DNA from: Acytostelium subglobosum LB1
Lineage: Eukaryota; Evosea; Eumycetozoa; Acytosteliales; Acytosteliaceae
Assembly (NCBI RefSeq): GCF_000787575.1
Contig: NW_012236518.1
Location: 248,001-312,000 of the forward strand
Reading direction: 5' to 3'
Length of the DNA: 64,000 nucleotides
Shown here: piece by piece, positions 1 to 11,921 of the stretch
Layout of the letters: every line of letters starts with the position of its first letter
How positions within the stretch are numbered: the stretch's first letter is position 1
Notes under the pieces: generated by a model
The model's database searches: none
What the model was told of the DNA's origin: nothing
What the model saw: the letters and a program-made list of their open reading frames with translations, nothing else
Position numbers and translations under genes: made by a program

Positions 1-1814
1 CTTTGCTCTTTGTAGATGTGAGATAATGTTGTTCCTTGAAGGTATAAAACTGATCAGGGGGAAGAACGAAATATAGTTCCACGTTTGCCACAGTTCCTCC
101 AAGTTGATCGACAATGCTGGACAGCTCCTTCATCAGAGGTGGATGATCTGGCGAAACTGTTACTTGAAACAACTGATTCGGTTTGATCAAGCTGTCGATG
201 GCTGGAAAGTTGGAGAAGCTTGGGACAAGATAAACATTGCCAAGAGCTGGTCCAATATCAGAGATAGACTTGATAACCAATGATGATGATGGTTTGGGGA
301 AGGTAATGGTGTCCATAATGTTGGTCTTGAGAGCTCTTCTTTGGAAAGTCCCTCCATGTTGTTTCAACTTTCGATGCACTGCTGCCTCAAGGAATGATCC
401 ACCAAGTGGAGAGTGAAGGAACCTCGGCACTGCCAGGTTTGCAATGACTTGTTGCATGTTATTGGCCTCGATCGCTTGAACTGCGACATTGGCAACGTAC
501 TTGGATGAGAATCGTAACTCCATGGCACCATATTTTGGAATGCCAACGACGTCGATTGGGATGATTTGAATAATCTTGTGGCTGCCTGGTGCTTGTGGGT
601 CTTCTTCGCCGATACACTTCAAGCAATCGTCAAGGTTAAGTGTAGGAATAACCTGCTCAAGAGAGTGTTGGAAAGCTGGATTATCAGCCTTCTCCAAGAT
701 GAATCGTGGAATACCTCCCCACTTTGACCAGAGATCGTCGAGGGTTGCCTAAAGAAGATCGATTAGTATGTGCATAAACATAATATCCATTAATATGGGT
801 AAGTACCTGAGTCACCTGAGGATACAATAGGGGTCTGACATGGTCGACTTCATCCTTCTCCCATGGGGGCATATACATGCGAGCGGTGCGATCGTTCTTG
901 AGGAATTCCTTATACTGGGTTGGATCGGGTGAAGATACAATGATGGTCTTGGCGGCGACATTGGACTCCTTCTTGCTGTCGACCAAAAAGTATGTAGACT
1001 TCTTGGTCAGGTAGGGGACAACCAGTGCCTTGGGACCGTGCTTGAGAATAGGAGAACCATTCAAATCGTAGCCGTATAGATAGTAGGAATGTTCATCGTT
1101 TGAATGAATGGAGTGGATGACCATTGTTTCCTTCTTCTTTGCGATCTCCGCCATCAGGTAGTAGAGGAAGCATGACTTTCCAATGCCGGGGTTGCCAATC
1201 ACAACGTACGAGCTGTAAAATGGTTGTTGTGGTGGCGCAGAGGCGGAGCTGTGTGTCGCGTTGGTTATGTTTATGCCTTCGTATCGATCAAATTGGGCAA
1301 AGATCAAACTCTTTATTTCCTCATAGCAATCTCTCACATAGAGGGATGATCTCTTGGAAGGATTGCCCAAGAAATGCAGATCACTCGGGAGTGTGAGAAC
1401 CTTTGATTTTGGATCAACAACACACGTCTGGAGTGCAACCCAAAATGACAAGTTCTCAGTCTCTACTGCGGCTGATGATTGGATAGAGTATGAGAATGAA
1501 TGTAAGATCAACAATGAAATGTGTGACTTACATAAATAAGGTCCAGTTTGTCCAGTGAAGTATCCATTTGGAAGAATTGAGTGAGGTCCAGTTGTACCTG
1601 TTTGTCCTATATTGTAAACTTGAGAGGTGTTAATGTTGATGAGGACATTGGCCTGATGTTGTTTGTACTTACGTGCTTGGGGAGGATTGGTTAGTTCATC
1701 GAGAATCTTCTTCTGGGCTTCGTCGAATTGCGTTTGATTTATGAGCTTCTTTTCAAGCAAATCCTTCAAGGTCTGCAAGCGCTTGGTTGGGCTATTGGTT
1801 GGGCTGACTGACAT
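1..1814 (-). CDS. Crinkler (CRN)-like P-loop NTPase, left-truncated
   Basis: Probable member of the Crinkler/RHS-like family expanded in dictyostelids. I start it at the ATG at 1814, because the upstream in-frame reading has no ATG. The N-terminus carries a short SHOCT-like helix (TLKDLLEKKLINQTQFDEAQ). A Walker A motif follows (GNPGIGKS), then a Walker B-like strand (YFLVD) and a sensor-like strand (KTIIVSS). After an intron the C-terminal region contains GGSFLEAAVHR followed by GG and RR, the pattern seen in the nuclease-like part of CRN proteins. Introns: 749-806; 1472-1531 (60 nt); and one from 1672 to either 1619 or 1607. The last two can be read through without a stop. The final exon stays open from 748 to the window edge, so the C-terminus is missing. 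Function in dictyostelids is unknown; NTP binding is inferred from the motifs. The family call is fairly sure and the exact splice sites less so. Confidence 0.78.
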
Positions 1815-2552
1815 ACCTGTTGCTGTCTGAAAACTATTGAATGAAGCGGTGTAGATCACAAAACTATGAATTGAGGAAGTGCAGTATTTGTTTGTTTGTT
1901 TGTTTGTTGTGGTGTACTACATAGAATTAAATAAATGAATTTATTTATTCATTCAAATATTATTACTCTATCAGATTTGCAATCAATGAATCAATGTCTT
2001 TTTCTTCATGGCTTAGTTGTGCTCGCGGGTGGCTACCAGCCAGAAGTTGATTAACGAGATCTATGTGCTCTGATTAAAGAGGAAGGTGAGATTACTTGAA
2101 GGAATTCATCCCATCAGTTGGCCTCCCCTCCAAACCTGTCCAGTCGCGATCGCCTCTATCGGTCAAAGTCATCAGTGCATAATAGACATCTGATCAGTTG
2201 TCGACATGTTGACGATGGTTGATGACTGGAAATGAATGACCTATTGAATGGCGACAATGAGTAATTGACGACAGATGGCGACGAAGGTTGACGTCGATGA
2301 ATCATTGGTGACCAAATAGTGACAATGTTTCACTGCAGTGTTGACTTGGATAATCGCCAACGACTACAGTCGAGATACTATAGTATATGCTATACCTGTT
2401 TTGAAGTATGCGTTTGTTCTTAGGTCTCTTTGATTGATTATGTAACATGTCAAGAGTAAATATTCAAACACAAGAAAGAAGGACCAAAACGATCTTGTAC
2501 AATTTCACGACATGTATGTGTAGTTTAGTGTCTTTAATTGAGAGTACCAGTG
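1815..2552. other. Intergenic, 738 bp
   Basis: Lies between the 5' end of the Crinkler-like gene and the 3' end of the expansin-like gene. It contains a (TTTG)n tract at about 1887-1908. Around 2170-2360 there is a stretch rich in GACGA, TGACG and GTTGAC words. I see no convincing ORF or RNA gene. Confidence 0.5.
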
Positions 2553-3838
2553 TCACTCATTGATTGGTATCAGTCTAATATAATCAATGTAGAATAATGG
2601 AGTGCGTGTGGAACTGCGGAAATCAAGATGTGATGGCCGTCCGAGATTGGAAGGGGCACCAACTTGGTCAAGGGTGAAGGTATGTTTCTTCCAGTTGGTT
2701 GTCACAGGTATTGAGACCATAGTATCATAACCGAATTGTAGAGTGTTGAATGATTGAGTGCCCTTGACATAGAACTCGATGCCCTTGAACACGTTGGCCC
2801 ACTTGACAGGCAGCTCCGTGCCAATCTGTATCGAGCCGCCAGTAAGTGAGGTGCAGGCGACACAAGTAGATCCATTGGCTGCTCCTCCAACTGACTTGTC
2901 ACACCAATTGACCTCGGTGCTCCATGACCAATCTTGCCAGCCAATGTTGGGATTGCCCCAAGACGAAGTGGTCGTCAGACCATTCTGATACACGACTCCC
3001 GAGGTCAACACGGGGTAGGGTGCCAAGCAGTTAGAGTGGAAGCTAGAGGCAGGATCGGGGAATTGTCCTGAGCCCTCGGATATTACTGCACGAGTAGACG
3101 ACGCGATGAATACATCCACTCTGGCACCAAACTGATCGTATACACGGGCAATCACTGGAAATTGAGCAGGTTGATTACTGGAATATGTCCAGAAATTGTA
3201 GTTCTGGCGTTTGAGAGAGCTGACTACTCCGTTGGCTTGTTCGATATCAACACGATCTAGGCCTGTCCTATGATTGAATACGACGAACTCGAACCAAGAT
3301 GGTGTTGTAGGGGCATCCTTCATTGACAACTTGATATTTCCCGTTACATAATCACACGAGACCTTCTTTGCATTTGTCATCACTACTCCAAAGCTACCGC
3401 CAATACTTTGGAATGCCTGAGGACTCAGATCCAAATGTGGGAATGCAGTATCACACCAGCCAGGGTCGGGACATTGATCGACAACCTATGTTTGAATGTA
3501 TGATTGGTGAGTGATTTTGCATAAATGATTGATTGATTGATTGATGGAATTATACCACATACAGTTACAACTTGACTTCCAAATGGTCCGTCAATCTCAT
3601 AACATGTTCCACAAGCATAGGAGGCGTTATAGATTATTGATGCGGGGGCAGTTACAAAGCGATGCTTGGGTCCTGTTGGTCCCATGAGTGGACCATAGCC
3701 ACAGTTACCATGCTCGATTGCTTCATACCATGTTGATCTTGAAGAGAAACATGTTGACAAGTCCACTGAGGCCTTCACAAATACTACCAACAATAATAAT
3801 GATATTATTAATATTATTTGTTTAAAATAATTAGACAT
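2553..3838 (-). CDS. Expansin-like secreted protein
   Basis: Secreted expansin-like protein, expected to act non-enzymatically on cellulose-rich matrices such as stalk or spore coats. Two exons (3838-3563 and 3485-2553) are joined in phase 0 across a 77-bp intron. Residues 1-24 form a signal peptide with a strongly hydrophobic core. The double-psi beta-barrel domain follows, with YACGTCYEIDG and, across the splice junction, VTVVDQCPDPGWC. Next comes HLDLSPQAF, the counterpart of the expansin HFDL/HLDLS motif carrying the conserved aspartate. The C-terminal half contains several Trp and Cys residues and reads as the family's carbohydrate-binding beta-sandwich with an extra extension. Dictyostelium has several expl genes; I cannot say which is the orthologue. 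Start and stop are clear. Confidence 0.88.
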
Positions 3839-6205
3839 TATTATTAAATAATTTAGATTAGATTATTATTATTAATATAGATAATTTAAAAAGATGGATG
3901 TAGAGTGTAGGTATGTGTATCTGTTTTGAACTAACTTAAATATAACTTTAAGGTTGAACTGGATTTTAGATGAAGATGCAGAATAATAAAATAACTATTG
4001 GACGAGTCAGATGTGAGGACAGGACGAGGAAGTTGAAGTCTTAAGGTCCACAAGGTCATTCTTGACCTAAAATGGTTGGGCTTGGGGGACAAATAACCAA
4101 CCAACCAATCGCTAAAACAATCTAAAAAGTGATGTGGACCTTTGACCACAATGAAGGTGAGTGCGTGTGAGGGCAAGGGGTGAGGCTCCGAACAAACAAT
4201 GTCGGTTTCCCCATTCCCCCTAACAACCCCCTTTAAGTTTGTACTTTTACTTGTGAAGAGGGGAAATGTGGGGGTTTGTTTGTTTGTTTGGACTTGTGGT
4301 CTTTGTGTTTAAGACCCACTTAGAGGTCAACCTACTTTAGAACAATCAATCAATTTCCCGACCGACCAGTCTGTCTTTCAGTAAGTCCTTATCAAGGTCG
4401 AATCCCAAGGTGGCACCATCTTCATTTCCCATCAATACATAAATACATATATATATTTTAATAATTTATATCTTTGGATAATGAACAAAATAAACTAAGG
4501 TCGTTTGAATCTAGATTCTTGAATAAGGATCAGAATGATGGGGATGTTAGACGATGTTCGGATTGAATGAATGGGTAAGTTGGTGGAAAGAGACAAACCA
4601 AGACCCAGGGTTTGGGTTCAAGTTGTGAGTGTCACAGTTTGTTTCAAATAAAAATGAAGAGAATTAATCGTGATCAAGATCTCCAAACACCAAAACATAC
4701 ATAAAAAAATAGTATTAAATACATTGTAAACAATTGCAAAGGGTTGTTTCTGATCGCAATGATCAAATATCTGATGAGACGTGATGCGTGTGTGTTTTGT
4801 CATAGGGTATTTATGGTGCGTGGCATGTCTGTTTGTATGTTTGTATGTTTGTTTAAGAAGAAGTATGTACGAGTAGTGACCTTCTAGGCCTAATCGTGGA
4901 GTGGTCTTGTTCGTGACCTTGGCGAGAGAGACAGAGAGATAAGTGTTGTTTTTGTGGATGGGGAAGTGAGTGAACGTGTGTGGGGTTAGTGAGGCCGGGC
5001 TGTTGGACAAGCTAAAGTCCTTTAGCCCCCCAACAAAGGATACTGTGTGGTGTGGATGGGGTAGAAGCACCCTTGAGCAACAAAGGGATGAATGTGATTG
5101 CTACTTCAAGACGGCGGCAGTGTCTTCTGCGTTTGAACCCAAACACCTCAACTCGAATGTTACAAGTTCTGCCCTTCATCAAGGAGGTCCCATCCCTCAC
5201 TCTACTTCAAACTACTTGAAACCAAATTCGTCCTACATATACATATACACTTAACATATATATTTAAACTAGCAAGCAGTACTTTCAACTTCAATCGTTC
5301 AATCAGTCTATTATATCAGTCGATCATCACCATCTTCCTTCAACTTTAAATTATTAATTATAAATTATATAAACTTTAATCAAAGTACCTATCTTGAGCA
5401 TTAACAGCGTATATCAATCAATTCAAATCAAATCAGTCCAATCAAACCAACTCATTAATAATACATTGTATAGCATTTATAACCAACCAGGCAGTTTAGA
5501 GCCAACTACACATTAATCAATCAATCAATCAAAGTCAGCCAATCAATCACTCACTTTATTAATCCAATCAATTAATTAAATAATCAATTACCAACATTTA
5601 TCTCAATTAATCAATCCAGCACCAACCAATCTATCAATATCAATATCAATAATCCTATTCCCCCAACAACAAACCCAAACTCCAACTCAAACTCAACTTA
5701 ACATCACCATATTATTCCTACAAAAACGAATAGAAAGAGGTCATTCTCTCCACTCACCGGATCATCATCAACGCCATCATCTCCAATAGCACCTACCATC
5801 GTCGTTAAGGAATAAGAAGAAGAAGAACAATAATTACCCGGACAACTTATCATATATTGTACCACACACGCCAGTCCAGGCCAAGGCCAACCAACACCTG
5901 TTCTTCTTCCTCCTTCCATTCCTTTGATCCAACGAGGGGAGAGGGTGACCTCATTGCCCCCGAAGCAGTGTCCGCTCATCCTGTCCGCCGACCAATCGCC
6001 GCTGTACTTTTACATCCTGTCAACAACAACAACACCACCTTTCACTTGAACTAGGGTATACCATCCCCCAGCTCATTCTACCTTCCGTCCGCCACACATA
6101 TCCAACCTTATCGCTTGCTCTCGTTTATTTATTTATTTATATAATTATTATTATTATCCTTTTCAACTCCTCCGTCCATCAACTTCCAACCACCATCCTG
6201 CCAAC
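3839..6205. promoter_or_regulatory. Divergent intergenic region with long leader
   Basis: This 2.4-kb region separates the expansin-like gene (-) from the Hda2/3-like gene (+) and must hold both promoters. An AT-rich stretch with TATA-like words at about 5230-5270 could be the promoter of the rightward gene. If so, the leader is roughly 900 nt. From 5700 to 6200 the sequence becomes pyrimidine-rich and contains a 65-codon upstream ORF (5857-6054). Other contents are (GTTT)n tracts near 4274 and 4840 and ATCA-type tracts near 5515. I see no convincing protein gene. Confidence 0.4.
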
Positions 6206-9052
6206 ATGGAGGATCACATTTCTCTCGCCAACTCCACGCATCAACATCATGCCACAATGATCCAACAACTTCAACAACAACAACAACAATATTATACTAC
6301 TACCACTACTTCCACTCAATCACCTTTTTATATCGAACCGATAGAGTCCTGTTGTTTTGCCAACCAACATCAGCACCAGCATCAACTACAACTCCAACAC
6401 CAACATCAACAACATCAACTTCATCAACTTCAACACCAGCAGCCACACCAACAGATGGTGTTGACCAACGTCAATGAATACTTGGCTGGTGGTTGCGGCT
6501 CAGACGATGAGCTCAACACCAGTGATGAGGACGCCTCGGCGAGTCTCTCGTCCAGCATGTCATCGCCCGACATGGACGCCGCCGTCGCCATCATTGATTG
6601 CCAGCCACAAATGTTCCTCAACCCCCACCACTTCCCGACCAGCATCGCAAACTCCTTTGTCTACATTGACCCAACTCAAACTCAAACTCCAACCCAAACC
6701 CAGCTTCACCCGCTGCCCATCTACCATCAGTATCCCTACATTATGGGCAGTGCCACCGCCTCCAGCCTCCAGCAGCAGCTCCAGAGACCTGTTGTTGCTG
6801 AGTCCATGTCCTACATCCCGACCACCCCAACTGCCACCCCTTGCTTCCTCACCTCCCAGCTCGAAGCACACTCCTCCCCAATGTCTTCGGCGATCTCCTC
6901 CTCATCGCCAATCCAGACCTATGTCCAGTCTCCACCCCCATCATCGCCCAGAGAGCCAGTCGTGGTGGAGACCACAGCGGCCGTCTCTAAGAAGACCGCC
7001 GCCACCCCCACCGCCTCATCAAAGAAGCGCAAGCATGGCACAGACTCCAAGTCGTTGGATGTGAGCCAAACCCAAACCTCGCGCCAAGCCATTCCCATCC
7101 CCACTTTGGCCATCCCCACAATCCCATCAGTGGTCCCATCAACGCCACGTGCCAACTCATCAATCTCGATCGTGGACAATCAGATCTTGTTGCAGGTGAC
7201 CGACTTCTTCCACCAGCTCCAGTCCAACAGGACATTGCCACTGTTTGTCCAGATGTCCGATGTGCAAAGGACACACTACTATGATGAGGTGCGTGCCGGC
7301 ATCCCAAAGACCTCGCCCAGCCAGGCTGAGAGCCATCGCATCACCTTGCGCGCACTCTACCTCATCCTTATGGACTGTGTCAATCATCCATTCTTGTTGC
7401 AGAACTCCAACAAGCAGGAGCAGCTCACTGCTGATCAACTGCTCCAATGTTCTGGCAAGCTCATCGTGCTTTCCACCATCATCGAGACCATGCACGCCAC
7501 CCTCAGGTCCAACACCACCAACCATTCCATCAAGCCCCAACGACTGTTCGTCCTCTCCTCCTCCCAGTCCATGCTCAACCTCCTCGAGACTTATTTCAAA
7601 CTAAGGTATGTGTCAGACTCTGAGTCTGGTACACCATATGGAACTATTCCACTCACTAACTCAATCAATCAAACAGCTCAATCAAATTCACCAAGCCAGG
7701 CAATGATCAAACTGCCACCAACGAAATATCCAAAGAGGTCGAATGTAAGGAAGAGACCGCCGCCACACCTTTGGTGATCTTGTCCACATTCCTTGAGTCA
7801 TCCATCTATGTTCCATTCACCGCCAATGATATAGTCGTTGAGTTTGATCACTACTGGCAACAACAACCACANACAGCAGTCGCCCGCCAACACCAACGCC
7901 AGTGATCAAGCTGCTGCAGACGACATGGTAGTGTCACTACCATCCGCCAACTATGATCCACGTGCCATATGCCCCACCATCATACTCATTGCTGAGGACT
8001 CGGTTGAGGAGTGGGCCTACCTCCAAGACCAAGAGTCCATCGAGGCAAAGAACAAGTCCACCTCCACCACCCCAAGCGGTGCCAAGAGAGAGGGCATGTT
8101 CGAGATGATGAAGTTCTGCCTACTCAAGCTGTCACAGTCAAGGAATGGCACACCTCGAGTGCCATGCACGCCACCAACACCACACGAGTCTTACAGCTCA
8201 CCCTTGATCTCATCGCCAAGCACATCCTCGTCGCCACTTCTAATGGGCGCGAGCGCCTCGCCAACCCCGCTCCCACCCCTCTCGCTATCCAACCCAGGCA
8301 TGCTCACGCTCTACTCCCAGATCCACAAGGACCAGCCGTCCGACTACAACCCATGGAAGAGCAACTCCAGGATCAACCTAGTGCCCTCGTCTTTGTCGTC
8401 GCCAGAGCTCGGCAGCTCGTTGGACGGTTCGTCCAAGGGCGCGCCCGAGAAGAAGAGAAGGACGTCAAAGAGACAGAAGAATCTTGGCGAGCGTATATGC
8501 TTTGTGTGCAAGAAGGATGAGGATAAGAATGGACGAACATCAATCGTGCAGTGCCGTTCGTGTCCAGTCATATACCATCGCTCCTGCGCTCAGCTCTCCC
8601 ACACGCCACGCAGCTGGAAGTGTCCCAGACATTCGTGCTGTAAGTGCAGGAAGACCCCCAACGAGGCAGGCGGCAGCTTCTTCATTTGCCAAGAGTGTCC
8701 ATCATCCTACTGCATCACATGTCTGCCCAACGACATCACCATCCTCAAGAACGACGTCGCCGCGCATCACGATCATACCGTTGTGTCCACGCCCCGTCAA
8801 CTCCAGTCCTCCGCCTCGTCTTCAACCTTGTCTCCCAGAAGTGTTGCTGATGGTCCATCCGATGATGTACCAGCAGTGACCACTCCCAACACCAAGAAGC
8901 CAACAAAGACGCCAAGGCCAACAGTAAGCATACTATGTGGCAAGTGTACGCCACTTGCTGCTGCTGCTGCTGCCGCCGCTGCCGCCTCCACATCCAAGGA
9001 TTCACCAGTCGAGTGTCCATCCTTGTCATGCCCTGAACTCGCTGATGTGTGA
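6206..9052 (+). CDS. Hda2/3-like degenerate helicase-lobe protein with PHD-type zinc fingers
   Basis: Probable chromatin protein. Exon 1 is 6206-7605 and exon 2 is 7677-9052. The first 320 residues are low complexity (Gln/His, Ser/Thr/Pro). Residues about 327-465 resemble the C-terminal lobe of SNF2 helicases (LPLFVQMSDVQRTHYYDEV, DCVNHPFLLQ, SGKLIVLSTIIE, RLFVLSSSQSMLNLLE). No ATPase lobe is present, which is the pattern of class II histone deacetylase complex subunits Hda2/Hda3. Near the C-terminus (about 8500-8740) is a Cys/His cluster (CFVCKK, CRSCPVIYHRSC, WKCPRHSCCKC, CQECPSSYCITC) resembling the tandem PHD/C5HCH of NSD proteins. The reading frame breaks at the single N (7872). Leaving that base out restores CAA CAG CAG, and the spliced length then becomes a multiple of three (924 aa). 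The N is therefore probably a base-calling insertion. A GTGAGT at the stop codon leaves open a further short exon. Confidence 0.75.
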
Positions 9053-9120
9053 GTCCTTGCCCTCCCTGTCACTCTCGACCCTGACCCAACAACCAATAAA
9101 CTCAACCCGCGCTCCGACAA

Positions 9121-9168
9121 CCCTTACCCTTACCCTTACCCTTACCCTTACCCTTGCCCTTGCCCTAA
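9121..9168. repeat. Telomere-like hexamer tract
   Basis: Eight uninterrupted hexamers lie just downstream of the PHD-protein stop: CCCTTA five times, CCCTTG twice, CCCTAA once. The last unit equals the complement of the common TTAGGG telomere repeat; the others are variants. The tract sits in the 3' region between two genes that converge here. Confidence 0.85.
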
Positions 9169-9256
9169 CACATACACTTGCATACTTGTACAATGTTTAG
9201 ACAAGACATACTATAGCCTTGTCTAATACTTTACTTAGGGGATGGGTATGTATCCA

Positions 9257-11921
9257 CTAATCCTGGTCTGTGGCGTTCAACAGGAATCCAATGATGTGAG
9301 ACACTGGAATGGCCTTGTCAATGGGTATCGTTGACTTGTCTAAAGTCAAGTCTGTCTGTTGCTGCTGTTGTTGTTGCTGTTGTTTGCTGTGGTGTGTCGT
9401 CCGGCTCTTGTGGAGGAGGTGGAGGTAGGATGGAGATGAGCTATTACTCCCTGTTGATGAGCCATGTTCTGGGGTGGTTGGTGTTGTTGGAAAATTGTTG
9501 TTGCTATTTCCGTGGCCGTGGCCGTGGCCATGGCCGTTGCCGTTGCCGTTATGTGTTGTCGTTGTTGTTGTTGTTGTTGTTGTTGTCGATGATGATGATG
9601 ATCCATTGGCGCTACCATTGGCGGAATGTCTGTTGTTGTTGTTGTGGTTGGTCGTTGGCGATTTGGAGCGAAAGGAATTCGCCAGAAGGTCTGGCGTTGT
9701 GAATGATGGCGTGGACATTCCACTCGCGCCTCCACCTCCACCTCCACCTCCTACACTTCCGACTCCGCCAAACGGAGGCATGTCAACAAAGTCCTTGGGC
9801 TGGCGTTGATGATGGCGAATCGGATATGTTGGATCCGATAATGGAGGGTAGCTTGTGCGACCATGGTTACTGTTGCTCGTGTTACCAGCTAGGTCGTGTA
9901 GTGAGGGCGGCGGCTTTGGTACAGTGCCAGCCCCTGACCCGCCACCGCCACCTCCACCCGCACCCAGATTGTTGAAGGGCAGGATGGACAGTGGCGGATG
10001 TCTCTGTTGTTGGAGCTGGAGCTCCTGTCTCTGTTGCAATTGCTGCTGCTGGTGTTGGCGTAGTTCCAGCTGTTGTAAAGGGTGTGGACGATGATGTTGG
10101 AGTATGGACAGTGTCTGTTGCAAGGTAAACTGAGGCATAGTCGATGGAGAGTAATACGATGAGGGTAAGGGTGATGGTGATGTTGATGTTGATGTAGACT
10201 GTTGCTGCTGCTGCTGCTGATGATGATGAAGCTGTTGTTGATGTTGATGCTGTTGATGTTGATGTTGTTGTTGTTGCTTCACTCCACGAACAAAGTCATT
10301 CAGGTTGTTTATATGCTGTGTCATTACTTGTTGCTCACTCTGCGTCTGTTCATGTAGTCGCTCCAGTGAGTCTATTCGTTGTGTCAAGTTTGACAATGTA
10401 CCAATCAACATCTGTTGCATCTGACTATTATCAAGACCAGCTGTTGTTGCTCCGGCTGGGGATGGTGCAGTGGCTGGTAGTATGTTATGTTGGTTAGTTT
10501 ATGTGATTGCCTTGCCTTGCCATGCTTGCTAGCATGGGTTACCCTTCCCTTACCATTGGGGTGGCTATGCTTGGTGCGCTTGTTGGACATTGTTGTGGTT
10601 GGCTGTTTGTCGACGACAGAGGGGCTGTTGTTTGCGTCAGGATTGTTGTCGTCCAGGTCTTCCACGAACTCATCCTCTTCGACATTGTTGTTGTTGTTGT
10701 TGTTGTTGGTGTCTGGCTGCTCGGGTGACATGTCATCTGACCACTTGTTGGCAATGTCCTCCAATGTAGTATTCTTTGGCACCGACCATGGATTGACATA
10801 CTTCTTCAACTTCCAATATCCATTGCATCCTACCTTTTGCTGACCTGACAAGAAGAATGGGGAATGTGACAATGCATCCTGAGAGAGTGAGAGAGAGAGG
10901 AGAGAGTAGATAGAGTGTTGGATGTTGCCAGCAACAATACATCTTGGTTAATCATCTTTACCAGACACCCGCGCGAGATAGACACGAGACACGAGACACG
11001 AGAATGAATGAATGAATGAGCAAGTACCTGTATCTGTTTCTTCCAGTTGTGTTGACGGTTCTTTGAAGGGCATAGCATGTCCCAGTGATGCAGGACATAG
11101 CCATAGACGTCGCGTCGCAGCGAGAAGAACTCCCTCTGCTTGATCTGCTTCTTGAGGGAGTAGAACACGACCCAGAGTATGGTGGACCAGGAGAGACGGG
11201 ACATTAGACAGGAGGGTGCGCCACTGGTGCACACCTGGCACGGGTCATTGCCGCCACAGCCAACGCCACCAACTGCCGGCGAAGCTTCGTACGCCTCTTT
11301 GGGAGGTCCCGAAGGGCTGGAGGGTGGTGAGTCGTCCTCGTCACTTTCCTCCTCGCTCTTCTTCCTCTTTGTTGCTGCGCCCGAACTTTTCTTTTTTGTC
11401 TTGGCGTGGGTTGTGGCGGTCGTGGCGGCGGTGGTGGCGACTGCTTGTTGTGTGGTTGCCGCTGTCGTCGCTGCTACTGCGGCAGTGTCGACATCCGACT
11501 TTTTCTTCTTTGTCATCGCTTTTGACGTTGACGAAGATTTTGATGATTTGGATGATGATGTGGAAGTTGTCTTCCTTTGTTTTGTTCGACGAGTTGTAGT
11601 ACCAGCTGCAGCAGTAGTTGTTGTTGTGGTAGTTGTTGTTGTTGTAGTTGTTGCTGCTGCTGCTGATGATGATGAAGGAGATACTAGTCCTTCTTCTTCT
11701 ATATCTGTTGTTATAATTGATGCTACATTAAATGATGATGATTGAATTGATAGAGGTGATTGTTGTGATTGATTGGTGGATGTTGATGTGCCTGTGCCTG
11801 AGCCTGTGAATGCAGTGGTTGAGGCGCCTTTGTTGTTGTTGTTGCTCTTGTTATTATTGTTATTGTTGTTGACATCCACATTTGGAGGAGGTGGTGTAGG
11901 TTGTGACGTTTGTTCGTTCAT
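9257..11921 (-). CDS. Ash2/forkhead-like winged-helix domain protein, low-complexity rich
   Basis: Probable DNA-binding nuclear protein of 811 aa in three exons (11921-11028, 10878-10554, 10473-9257); phases are consistent. I use the ATG at 11921. The N-terminal third is Asn, Thr and Ala rich, with Lys-rich segments (TKRKKSEEESDEDD) that could serve as nuclear localisation signals. A cysteine patch (CGGNDPCQVCTSGAPSC) precedes the conserved core. The core runs WSTILWVVFYSLKK, FFSLRRDVYGYVLHHW, LCPSKNRQHNWKKQIQ, then across a splice DALSHSPFFLSG and GYWKLKKYVNPW. This resembles the winged-helix domain of Ash2-type proteins, where the W-x-x-I and GYW-L positions recur. A heptad-like segment (MQQMLIGTLSNLTQRIDSLERL) may be a coiled coil. 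The rest is Gln/His, Gly and Thr tracts. Exact family membership is uncertain; the presence of a winged-helix core is fairly likely. Confidence 0.7.

Noticed and set aside
1888-1907. TTTG tract as an insertion-site or element end
   Set aside because: An ordinary microsatellite; no target duplication or inverted termini nearby.
4618-5254. Overlapping ORFs of 60-150 codons on both strands
   Set aside because: No domain, no conserved-looking segment, His/Thr/Ser-rich translation, and AT/TG-rich promoter-like DNA; probably chance.
5857-6054. 65-codon ORF upstream of the Hda2/3-like gene
   Set aside because: It may be an upstream ORF in the leader, but nothing in the translation supports a stable protein.
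8745-9200. Ala, Leu and Thr-repeat ORFs around the hexamer tract
   Set aside because: Translations of simple repeats in alternative frames of the PHD-protein gene or its 3' region.
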